Of a stretch of 7,532 bases of DNA, positions 1 through 4,960 are shown piece after piece. The DNA comes from Candidatus Eiseniibacteriota bacterium (GTDB lineage: Bacteria > Joyebacterota > Joyebacteria > Joyebacterales > Joyebacteraceae), in contig DAOWER010000024.1 in assembly GCA_030638405.1 (NCBI GenBank), positions 1 to 7,532 on the forward strand, written 5' to 3'. Numbering within the stretch: position 1 is the first letter of the stretch; each line of letters starts with the position of its first letter. Made by a program: the position numbers and the translations under genes. Under the pieces are notes generated by a model. That model had not been told where the DNA came from. It worked only from the letters and a program-made list of their open reading frames with translations, and did not search any database.

Positions 1-301
1 AGTAGTTGTGCATGAACAGGACGCCCCGGAATGTCTCGCCGAAGTAGTCCCCGCTCAGCTCCTGTGTCAGCGCAACGTAGTTCGAGTCCGGGTCGAGGTA
101 GGCAAAGACCATGCCCGACAGGCAGCCGTCGGACATCGCCTCAAGGTGGTAGAACGTCCCGTACTGATCAGTCGTGCCCCATATGCCCGCGGGGTGGCCG
201 TCGTCCAGGTACCAGACTTCCGCGGAACATGTGGGAGTCCAGGAGAAGAGAAGAAGGAGGGAAAGCCCCGCGGCCCCACCCATGAGCAGTGCCCGTCGCA
301 T
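1..301 (-). CDS. Secreted protein of unknown function, N-terminal part only (runs off left edge)
   Basis: An open frame of 100 codons starts at the ATG whose complement is at 299-301 and runs leftward off the window, so the C-terminus is missing. The start is supported by a strong ribosome binding site on the minus strand, GGAGGAGGT (complement of 307-315), 5 bases before the ATG. The first 27 residues form a clear signal peptide: MRR, a hydrophobic stretch rich in Leu, Gly and Ala, then a likely cleavage after C-S-A27 before E28. The mature part begins EVWYLDDGHPAG and continues with a soluble, mostly polar sequence (GTTDQYGTFYHLEAM, then a DPDSNYVAL stretch). It is probably exported by Sec to the periplasm or surface. 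I do not recognise the family. A sorting domain like those of the other genes here could lie beyond the edge, but this cannot be seen. A longer overlapping minus-strand frame (67-744) is not credible. Confidence 0.8.
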   Translation of the reverse strand, partial: MRRALLMGGAAGLSLLLLFSWTPTCSAEVWYLDDGHPAGIWGTTDQYGTFYHLEAMSDGCLSGMVFAYLDPDSNYVALTQELSGDYFGETFRGVLFMHNY

Positions 302-306
302 GGTGG

Positions 307-315
307 ACCTCCTCC
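307..315 (-). promoter_or_regulatory. Shine-Dalgarno site of the left-edge secreted protein
   Basis: The minus strand reads GGAGGAGGT here, 5 bases before the ATG at 301-299. It decides the start of the partial gene and confirms that the signal-peptide frame is the translated one. Confidence 0.75.
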
Positions 316-373
316 GGGCCGGCTGGCGCAAGCCCGAGGTGTGAATGAACTGTGGTGACCAAGAGTCACCTCG

Positions 374-379
374 AGTATA
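374..379 (-). promoter_or_regulatory. Possible -10 element for the left-edge gene
   Basis: The minus strand reads TATACT, one mismatch from the sigma-70 -10 consensus, about 73 bases upstream of the ATG at 301. Seventeen bases further upstream the sequence is TTTTCT, a poor -35. The hexamer stands out in an otherwise GC-rich gap between the two minus-strand genes, but the evidence is one hexamer, so this is a weak call. Confidence 0.3.
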
Positions 380-482
380 GCAGGGTGGCAAGGCCGAGAA
401 AAGGGGATATCCGGCCCACTACGACACCACGAGCCCGGGGGAATCGGGGCCCGCGCTTGGTTGTCCCGGGAATCAGTAACGC

Positions 483-776
483 CTAGTGCCAGTATCCGGC
501 CACCCAGACGGTGCCGCTCGGCGCCTTCTTCCATTGCCCGGGCGCCCAGGTCTTGCCCTTCTTGTTCTTCATCCAGTGGCCGTCGACCCAGACGTAGCCG
601 TGGCCGTTCCACTTCCAGTGGCCGGCCGCCCAGGTGTACTTGGCGCCGGGCTTGGCGGAACGCACCTCGGTCTTGGCGGTCGGGGGATGGACTGGCACGT
701 GAGTGACAGTCGTGCAACCAGCGCTCATCGCGGTCACTAGACACGCGAGGATGAAGATCTTCACGTGCGTCTTCAT
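483..776 (-). CDS. Small probable lipoprotein with four WxxGxW repeats
   Basis: A 97-residue protein. The N-terminus MKTHVKIFILACLVTAMSAGC is a lipoprotein-type signal: two basic residues, a hydrophobic core, then S18-A19-G20-C21. The -3 residue is Ser rather than the usual Leu, so lipidation is likely but not certain. A Thr/Val/Pro-rich linker (22-46) follows. Four WxxGxW motifs are then seen: WAAGHW (49-54), WVDGHW (63-68), WAPGQW (77-82) and WVAGYW (91-96), each exactly 14 residues after the last. This matches the known WxxGxW / YxWGxW repeat family, found in small exported proteins of Gram-negative bacteria, whose molecular role I cannot state. The repeat part has many Lys and His residues and no acidic residue except D65. 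The start is supported by AAGGAG on the minus strand (784-789) 7 bases before the ATG. The stop is TAG, one residue after the last repeat. It points the same way as the left-edge gene, 181 bases away, and is divergent from the large unit to its right. Confidence 0.88.
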   Translation of the reverse strand: MKTHVKIFILACLVTAMSAGCTTVTHVPVHPPTAKTEVRSAKPGAKYTWAAGHWKWNGHGYVWVDGHWMKNKKGKTWAPGQWKKAPSGTVWVAGYWH

Positions 777-784
777 GTTCGGCT

Positions 785-833
785 CCTTGACTGAGGGTCT
801 CGCTCCGTCCGTACCAGCTCAGTCACAGCAAGG
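785..833 (-). promoter_or_regulatory. Leader hairpin overlapping the ribosome binding site of the lipoprotein gene
   Basis: TGACTGAG (788-795) and CTCAGTCA (818-825) are a perfect 8-bp inverted repeat with a 22-base loop. In the lipoprotein mRNA the stem can extend by pairing CCTT (complement of 830-833) with AAGG (complement of 785-788) across a bulge. AAGG is part of the AAGGAG ribosome binding site, so the fold would partly hide it. The repeat is visible in the sequence; a regulatory role is inferred. Confidence 0.4.
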
Positions 834-1085
834 TCCGTGCCCGCGCCGCGCTATTACGGTGCTTGTCGCTTCCAGCTGAGCGGATGGGAGTTGGCTGAAC
901 ACGTACTAGAAGCCGTCTAACGCGGAGTTGCTCTCATGTTCAGGGGGGAGGGCCTCGCCGCTGGCGCCGGCCATTCTGAACACGATAGTGGTGATACTAT
1001 CTCAGGAGCACGCGCGTCCGGGGGAAGCCCCTCGTCGTATGTACAGCGGGACTAGGCGGGCCCTCGCACTCCGACGAACCATGGA
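834..1085. other. Intergenic stretch between divergent genes; no gene seen
   Basis: No open frame here has both a credible start site and protein-like composition, and no tRNA-like or terminator-like structure stands out. It lies between the lipoprotein leader and the rightward promoter at 1086, and should contain the lipoprotein promoter. No convincing -35/-10 pair was found on the minus strand. The only ordered elements seen are the dyad at 984-1001 and a short GGGG-AAG-CCCC hairpin at 1021-1031. Confidence 0.6.
984..1001. repeat. Short inverted repeat in the divergent intergenic region
   Basis: GATAGT (984-989) and ACTATC (996-1001) are a perfect 6-bp inverted repeat around a 6-base centre. 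It is AT-rich within a GC-rich region and lies 84 bases upstream of the rightward -35 box. It has the size of an operator half-site pair, but a 6-bp dyad can also arise by chance. Confidence 0.3.
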
Positions 1086-1114
1086 TTGACAGTCGATACC
1101 TCTCCTGCTATGCT
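1086..1114 (+). promoter_or_regulatory. Strong sigma-70-type extended -10 promoter for the three-gene unit
   Basis: A perfect -35 TTGACA (1086-1091), a 17-base spacer, and -10 TATGCT (1109-1114). The base triplet TGC just before the -10 gives an extended -10 (TGn). The predicted transcript start is near 1121, leaving a leader of about 145 bases before the ATG at 1267. This is the best promoter match in the window and is correctly placed for the rightward genes. The housekeeping sigma factor is inferred from the consensus. Confidence 0.8.
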
Positions 1115-1145
1115 GAAGACGATTCAACCTATTACACAGTTTGTC

Positions 1146-1176
1146 AAGCGTCGGGCGATCGAGGTGAGCGACGCTT
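1146..1176 (+). promoter_or_regulatory. Hairpin in the 5' leader of the three-gene unit
   Basis: AAGCGTCG (1146-1153) and CGACGCTT (1169-1176) form a perfect 8-bp stem with a 15-base loop, starting about 25 bases after the predicted transcript start. A second small stem, TGCGC-CTC-GCGCA, lies at 1193-1205. No U-run follows either one. They may protect the 5' end or regulate the unit. They match no riboswitch class I know. Confidence 0.35.
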
Positions 1177-1253
1177 CGCTACCCAAGCACGCTGCGCCTC
1201 GCGCACACTGCACTTAGAGCACCTTGACCTGTTGAAGTAACTTGTTCTCACGA

Positions 1254-1260
1254 AAGGAGG
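1254..1260 (+). promoter_or_regulatory. Shine-Dalgarno site that fixes the start at 1267
   Basis: AAGGAGG lies 6 bases before ATG 1267. An in-frame GTG at 1261 directly touches the site and leaves no spacing, so the ATG is the true start. Confidence 0.8.
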
Positions 1261-1266
1261 GTGGGT

Positions 1267-1869
1267 ATGCGGGACGGGATCGTACTGAGTCTCATGTCCG
1301 TGGCCCTGTGTCTGCTGCTTCTGGCGCCGGCTGCACACGCCGGCGGGGAAGCGTCGACCGAGGGGCACGTGAACGCGGCAGGCTCAACATACCGACTCCG
1401 GTCGGCGGTCATCGGCGCGGCCGGCGCTCAGGGCTCGAGTTCGGGCCTTCGCTGTCGGGGAACGCTCGGCCAGCCGGTGATGGTGGGCGCGCGCACCTCG
1501 GCGGGACTCGATGTCCGCCCGGGCTTCTGGGCAGTGCCCAAGCTCCCCGCGGACGTCGGGCAGGACAGCTCCGAGAGCGCATCTCCGACACAGCGGACCG
1601 CGCTTCTTGCGAACTTCCCGAACCCCTTCAATCCCTCGACGACGATCTGCTACACGCTTGGCGAGGAGGCTCCCGTCGCGCTCACCGTCTTCAACGTCCA
1701 CGGCCGCGAGGTCAGGACGCTGATTCGCGGGACGGAACAGGCGGGGCCACACGAGGCAGTGTGGGACGGCAAGGACAATCACGGCCGGGACGTAGGCTCC
1801 GGGCTGTACTTCTATCTGCTTCGGGCGGGCGACTTCCGGGACACGCGGAAGATGGTCCTGCTCAAGTGA
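1267..1869 (+). CDS. Small secreted protein with C-terminal T9SS type A / FlgD-like sorting domain
   Basis: A 200-residue protein. Residues 1-25 are a signal peptide (MRDG, a Leu-rich core, likely cleavage after A-H-A25). Residues 26-90 hold a short N-terminal module ending G65-T-L-G-Q-P-V and, 15 residues later, R-P-G-F-W88. This GQP...GFW pattern recurs in the gene at 7162. Residues 116-200 are a T9SS type A sorting / FlgD-like Ig domain: N116-F-P-N-P-F-N-P, then VFNVHGREVRTL, AVWDGKDNHGRDV, SGLYFYLLRAG and the terminal KMVLLK. In known type 9 systems this domain directs transport across the outer membrane and is removed or anchored; that role here is by family similarity. It is the first gene after the promoter at 1086, and its TGA overlaps the ribosome binding site of the next gene (13-base gap), so the two are almost surely co-transcribed. 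The N-terminal part has no assigned function. Confidence 0.9.
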   Translation: MRDGIVLSLMSVALCLLLLAPAAHAGGEASTEGHVNAAGSTYRLRSAVIGAAGAQGSSSGLRCRGTLGQPVMVGARTSAGLDVRPGFWAVPKLPADVGQDSSESASPTQRTALLANFPNPFNPSTTICYTLGEEAPVALTVFNVHGREVRTLIRGTEQAGPHEAVWDGKDNHGRDVGSGLYFYLLRAGDFRDTRKMVLLK

Positions 1870-1882
1870 GGAGGGAACCAAC

Positions 1883-3148
1883 ATGAGACGCTGTTCAATC
1901 TGGCTGACGGTTCTGGTGGTGTTCGTCGCTCTGACGTCCACGGCGGCGGCCGCCGTGCCGCGCCTGATCAACTACCAGGGCGCGCTGACCGATTCCAGGG
2001 GCGTCGCCGTTGAGGGCACTCACACGCTCACGTTCTCGCTCTACTCGAGCACGGACGCGGGAGCGATCGCGCTCTGGAAAGAGGAGCACCGGAACATCGA
2101 CGTCAGCGACGGGCTCTTCCACGTCATCCTCGGCAGTGTCAATCCGATTCCGGACAGGACCTTCGCGTCAGGCCAGCTCTGGATCGGCATCAGTGTGGAC
2201 AACGACCCGGAGTTCGAGCCGCGCACGCAGATGACGGCGGTCCCGTGGGCGGTCCGGGCGGCCGTCGCGGACGCTGTCGTTGGCGGCTCAGGTAGCGAGC
2301 CGGGGCAGATGATTGCCCCCAGTCCTCCGGCGCGGGCCGCACGGGAACTCATGTCCCCAGAGGAATCGGAGCTGCTCCGCTCCGACTTCCTGGACATCTG
2401 TGACCTCTACTACGAGCTGGGTGCGCTGATGGAGAACGAGACCCTCCAGATGGTCGCGCTCGACGCCCAGGGCAAGTTCGAGGACCTCAGCTGGCAGGAG
2501 CTCTCGATCTTCGGAGAGGTGAGAGAGCCCGCGGCTCTTCTGCGAAGCGCTCTGGGTGAGTTCCACGGGATCGTGCTCTCCGGGATACCGGAAGGGGGAG
2601 ACCCGGGCTCACCGAAGACCCCCGGCTTCCCTGACGCCGACTACTGGCCTCTGTACGGGAGTACGAGGAACAACCCGACGGCGATGTTTGCGGCGCGCAT
2701 AGTGCTCAAGCTCGCGCAGGGCGTCTGGGCCGGCGCCAGCAGGGGGTGCGACGAGACCATAGCGGGCTTCAACCTCTCGCTGGCGTGCATCCCGGTGGAC
2801 ATCGTCCTCTTCGCCGCGGAGGAGGTGTACGCCCAGTTCGAGGAGAAGGACAACGACATCGACAGTGCGGAGATCGAGGCCTCCTACGACCGGGCAGGGC
2901 ACATCCACGGCGACATCGAGCTGGTCCAGGCCACGTCCGACAGTGTCGCGGGTATGGTCTTCATTCTCGGTGCGAAGGTGGACACACTGACCGACAAGGT
3001 CGACGCGCTGTTCGACCTGATAGAGCAGCTCAGGGAGACCAACTGCGAGATCGTCCGTCTCCTGCACACGCCGCAGGGACAGCGGACTTCCGACGTACTC
3101 CCTTGTGCGGACCAGCCGGGCTATCCATACGACTGGGCGGAGGAGTAG
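1883..3148 (+). CDS. Secreted protein with N-terminal YQG domain and uncharacterised C-terminal helical region
   Basis: A 421-residue protein. The start is supported by GAGGAGGG (1868-1875), 7 bases before the ATG. Residues 1-24 are a signal peptide ending in Ala-rich TAAAA. Residues 25-130 form a domain beginning VPRLINYQGALTDSRG and containing LTFSLY, ALWKE, GLFHVILGSV and a PEFEPRT...PWAVRAA end. It aligns well with the N-terminus of the protein at 4961. After a Gly/Pro/Ala linker (about 132-152), residues 153-421 match no family I can name. Visible features are a helical segment with CDLYYELG, an aromatic DADYWPLYGSTRNNP segment, a C289...C302 pair around GFNLSLACIPVD, and IDSAEIEASYDRAGHIHGD (about 326-344). 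A probable coiled coil follows (about 362-390, VDTLTDKVDALFDLIEQL). Five cysteines are in the mature part. No sorting domain is present, unlike both flanking genes. It is probably exported by Sec to the periplasm or surface. Confidence 0.88.
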   Translation: MRRCSIWLTVLVVFVALTSTAAAAVPRLINYQGALTDSRGVAVEGTHTLTFSLYSSTDAGAIALWKEEHRNIDVSDGLFHVILGSVNPIPDRTFASGQLWIGISVDNDPEFEPRTQMTAVPWAVRAAVADAVVGGSGSEPGQMIAPSPPARAARELMSPEESELLRSDFLDICDLYYELGALMENETLQMVALDAQGKFEDLSWQELSIFGEVREPAALLRSALGEFHGIVLSGIPEGGDPGSPKTPGFPDADYWPLYGSTRNNPTAMFAARIVLKLAQGVWAGASRGCDETIAGFNLSLACIPVDIVLFAAEEVYAQFEEKDNDIDSAEIEASYDRAGHIHGDIELVQATSDSVAGMVFILGAKVDTLTDKVDALFDLIEQLRETNCEIVRLLHTPQGQRTSDVLPCADQPGYPYDWAEE

Positions 3149-3153
3149 CCGTC

Positions 3154-3179
3154 GGTCGCTCGGGCTCACCCGAGCGACC
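3154..3179 (+). terminator. Perfect hairpin between two genes of the unit, possible attenuator
   Basis: GGTCGCTCGGG (3154-3164) and CCCGAGCGACC (3169-3179) form a perfect 11-bp stem with a CTCA loop, 5 bases after the TAG of the YQG gene. No T-run follows, so it is a poor classical terminator. It may lower read-through, protect the upstream mRNA end, or mark a processing site. No new promoter is seen between it and the next gene, so some read-through is expected. Confidence 0.55.
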
Positions 3180-3223
3180 ACTCAGCGTGGATGCCTGGTG
3201 TCTGCATCACGAAGGGAGCGATC

Positions 3224-4678
3224 ATGAAGAGACTGGGTGTAATACTGGTCCTGTCGCTTGTGGCAGTGCTTGCCGCCTCGCCGCACGCCTGGGGTGATTG
3301 GCGGCCCGCCGAGCGAACTGAGTTCGGCGCGGGCAAGAACCCCTGCTTCGTCGCGACAGGCCTTCTTGACGGTGACAGCCATCCCGACCTGGTGGTGGCG
3401 AACAGTGGGACCACCAACATCTCGGTGCTTCTCGGGAACGGCGACGGGTCGTTTCAGACTCACGTTCTGTACGAGGTCGAGCAGAACCCGCGCGCCGTCG
3501 CCATAGGCTATCTCGACGACGACGGGCACGCCGACATCGCGGTGGCCAACTCCCGGATGGACACCATCAACATGTGCTACTGGGTGTCCGTGCTTTTGGG
3601 GGAGGGTGACGGGACGTTCGGACCTCGCGAGAGCTACGCCGCCGGGAAAAGGCCGGCTTCCGTAGCGATCGTCGATCTGGGAGGAGATTCTCACCTCGAC
3701 CTGGTGGTGGCGGACTGCGGCACCACACAGGTCTCCGTGCTTCTCGGGAACGGGGACGGGACGTTCGAGGACACCGTGGAGTACGAGGCCGACCAGAACG
3801 CGTACTCAGTGGCCGCGGGCCTCCTGAACGGGGACAGCCACGTGGACCTTGCGGTGGCCAACGTAGGGACCTCGAACGTCTCGGTGCTTCTGGGGAACGG
3901 AGACGGGACGTTCGAGCCGAGCGTGGAGCACGAAGTGGGGATGAGACCCAGCTCCGTTGCGATCGGTGATCTGGACGGAGATGGAAGCAGCGACCTGGCG
4001 GTGGTGAACGCCATGATAGACACCGCCAACATGTCCTACTGGGTCCATGTGCTCCTGGGCGAGGGAGACGGGTCGTTCCAGGACCCCATCGACTACGAGG
4101 TTGGCTGGGCCCCGTACTCCGTCGCCATCGGGCAGCTCGATGGAGGCGGCGATGAGGACCTGGTCGTGGTCAACTGCCTGACCAGCGACATCTCGGTGCT
4201 TCTGGGAAACGGAGACGGGACGTTCGAGCCGTCAGTGGAGTATGCAGCCGACCTGAACCCGTACTGCGTTGCCATCGACGACCTGAACGGAGACGGGGAC
4301 GCCGACCTTGTGGTGGCGAACTCCCGAAGCGACAACGTCTCCGTCCTCATCGGGAACGGGGACGGGACGTTCGAGGGCACCGGAGTGGAGGAGGGTCTTC
4401 GCCCGTCGCTCTCACTCGAGGGACCGAACCCGTTCACGTCCGAGGTCACGATGGCCTACACTGTTCCGTCACCGGGCGCGGAGGTGCTCCTGACGGTTCA
4501 CGACGTCGCCGGCCGTTGGGTGCGGACGCTGGTCGACCGGCGTCAGGTGGGGGGTGACTACCGGGCGGTCTGGGACGGCCGCGACAGTCGGGGTCTCCCT
4601 GTCGCATCCGGCGTCTACTTCTGCCGCGCACGGATAGGCGGGTGGAGCGAAACCGAGAAGGTCGCGTTCGTTCGTTAA
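3224..4678 (+). CDS. Secreted seven-repeat FG-GAP/VCBS beta-propeller protein with C-terminal sorting domain
   Basis: A 484-residue protein. ATG 3224 is chosen over the in-frame ATG at 3191 because AAGGGAG (3212-3218) lies 5 bases before it and a clean signal peptide follows (MKRLGVILVLSLVAVLAASPHAWG, 1-24). Residues 42-385 are seven FG-GAP/VCBS-type repeats. Each has a Ca-binding-like loop (as in LDGDGSSDLAV or LNGDGDADLVV) and a VLLGNGDGTF motif, at residues 68, 123, 172, 221, 276, 325 and 374. Seven repeats fit a closed seven-bladed propeller. Repeats 2 and 5 carry a 6-residue insert (MDT-N-YW) and GEGDG in place of GNGDG. Repeats 3 (LGGDS) and 6 (LDGGG) have lost one acidic ligand. Residues 395-484 are a T9SS type A / FlgD-like domain: GPNPF, VHDVAGRWVRTL, AVWDGRDSRG, SGVYFCRA and the ending KVAFVR. 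Such proteins are usually extracellular adhesive or binding proteins; the ligand is unknown. Confidence 0.92.
   Translation: MKRLGVILVLSLVAVLAASPHAWGDWRPAERTEFGAGKNPCFVATGLLDGDSHPDLVVANSGTTNISVLLGNGDGSFQTHVLYEVEQNPRAVAIGYLDDDGHADIAVANSRMDTINMCYWVSVLLGEGDGTFGPRESYAAGKRPASVAIVDLGGDSHLDLVVADCGTTQVSVLLGNGDGTFEDTVEYEADQNAYSVAAGLLNGDSHVDLAVANVGTSNVSVLLGNGDGTFEPSVEHEVGMRPSSVAIGDLDGDGSSDLAVVNAMIDTANMSYWVHVLLGEGDGSFQDPIDYEVGWAPYSVAIGQLDGGGDEDLVVVNCLTSDISVLLGNGDGTFEPSVEYAADLNPYCVAIDDLNGDGDADLVVANSRSDNVSVLIGNGDGTFEGTGVEEGLRPSLSLEGPNPFTSEVTMAYTVPSPGAEVLLTVHDVAGRWVRTLVDRRQVGGDYRAVWDGRDSRGLPVASGVYFCRARIGGWSETEKVAFVR
3425..4372 (+). repeat. Tandem coding repeats with an exact 165-147-147 base spacing
   Basis: A 30-base element encoding VLLG(N/E)GDG(T/S)F starts at 3425, 3590, 3737, 3884, 4049, 4196 and 4343. 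The spacings are 165, 147, 147, 165, 147 and 147 bases, so a 459-base (153-codon) three-blade unit is repeated with no length change. Copies at 3737, 3884, 4196 and 4343 are also very similar at the base level (for example the shared GGGACGTTCGAG). Confidence 0.9.
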
Positions 4679-4713
4679 GCACGGGCAGACTGATACGGAG
4701 CGGGACACAATTG

Positions 4714-4742
4714 AAGGCCCGGGGCGATCTGCCCCGGGCCTT
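4714..4742 (+). terminator. Rho-independent-like terminator of the three-gene unit
   Basis: AAGGCCCGGGGC (4714-4725), loop GATCT, GCCCCGGGCCTT (4731-4742): a perfect 12-bp, very GC-rich stem 36 bases after the TAA of the propeller gene. The stem ends in TT and is followed by GCTCTCTG, not a clean T-run, so termination could depend partly on other factors. Its position between the unit's last gene and the next promoter supports the call. Confidence 0.78.
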
Positions 4743-4816
4743 GCTCTCTGCGTGCTCTGCATTCCAGGCAGCCACGCTCCTCCTGACATTCCGTTATCCG
4801 TGTTCCGTGCCGTCCC

Positions 4817-4845
4817 TTGATATCAGTGCGTTTGTGTGGTATCCT
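4817..4845 (+). promoter_or_regulatory. Sigma-70-type extended -10 promoter for the tail-fibre-like gene
   Basis: -35 TTGATA (4817-4822), a 17-base spacer, and -10 TATCCT (4840-4845), preceded directly by TGG (an extended -10). The predicted transcript start is near 4852, giving a leader of about 109 bases before ATG 4961. It lies 75 bases after the terminator, as expected for a new unit. The plan matches the promoter at 1086. Confidence 0.72.
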
Positions 4846-4946
4846 ACTCGCGCCGTTGACTGGGGAACACTCAGCGGCCACCTCCATGGACCCCAATGAC
4901 AAAGAGGATGGCGTTCGGCTTGCCCGCATACCCGGCGAGGCCGGGA

Positions 4947-4954
4947 GGGAGGAG
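4947..4954 (+). promoter_or_regulatory. Shine-Dalgarno site that fixes the start at 4961
   Basis: GGGAGGAG lies 6 bases before ATG 4961. The frame stays open further upstream, with an ATG at 4886 and a TTG at 4817, but neither has a ribosome binding site and the TTG is inside the -35 box. A 5-bp hairpin CCCGG-CGAGG-CCGGG (4931-4945) ends just before the site. Confidence 0.8.
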
Positions 4955-4960
4955 CGAACC

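Noticed and set aside
421..480. G/C runs after the lipoprotein stop as a terminator hairpin
   Set aside because: The CCC/GGG runs give only about 4 matched pairs in any clean stem and no T-run on the minus strand.
67..744. Minus-strand open frame of 225 residues covering both left-hand genes
   Set aside because: It overlaps the signal-peptide gene and the WxxGxW gene in another frame, is Arg/Pro/Gly-rich as expected from an out-of-frame GC-rich shadow, and has no ribosome binding site or recognisable domain.
777..1266. A tRNA or known riboswitch in the divergent intergenic region
   Set aside because: No T-loop, anticodon stem or known aptamer core could be found by eye; only short unrelated stems are present.
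1384..1971. Minus-strand open frame of 195 residues
   Set aside because: It lies opposite a well-supported plus-strand gene with a complete sorting domain and has shadow-like composition.
3191..3223. Earlier ATG for the propeller gene, adding 11 residues
   Set aside because: The added residues include the ribosome binding site of the later ATG and would precede the signal peptide. ATG 3224 has proper spacing.
3182..3694. Minus-strand open frame of 170 residues with repeated-looking sequence
   Set aside because: It is the complement of the FG-GAP repeats. Its apparent repeats come from the coding repeats on the plus strand.
3425..4372. Regular repeats that might be read as a CRISPR array
   Set aside because: The repeats lie in frame inside a gene and encode GNGDG motifs with related, not unique, sequence between them.
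4817..4960. Longer N-terminus of the 713-residue protein, from TTG 4817 or ATG 4886
   Set aside because: The TTG is inside the -35 box, neither start has a ribosome binding site, and either would place extra residues before a clean signal peptide. ATG 4961 has a strong site 6 bases upstream.
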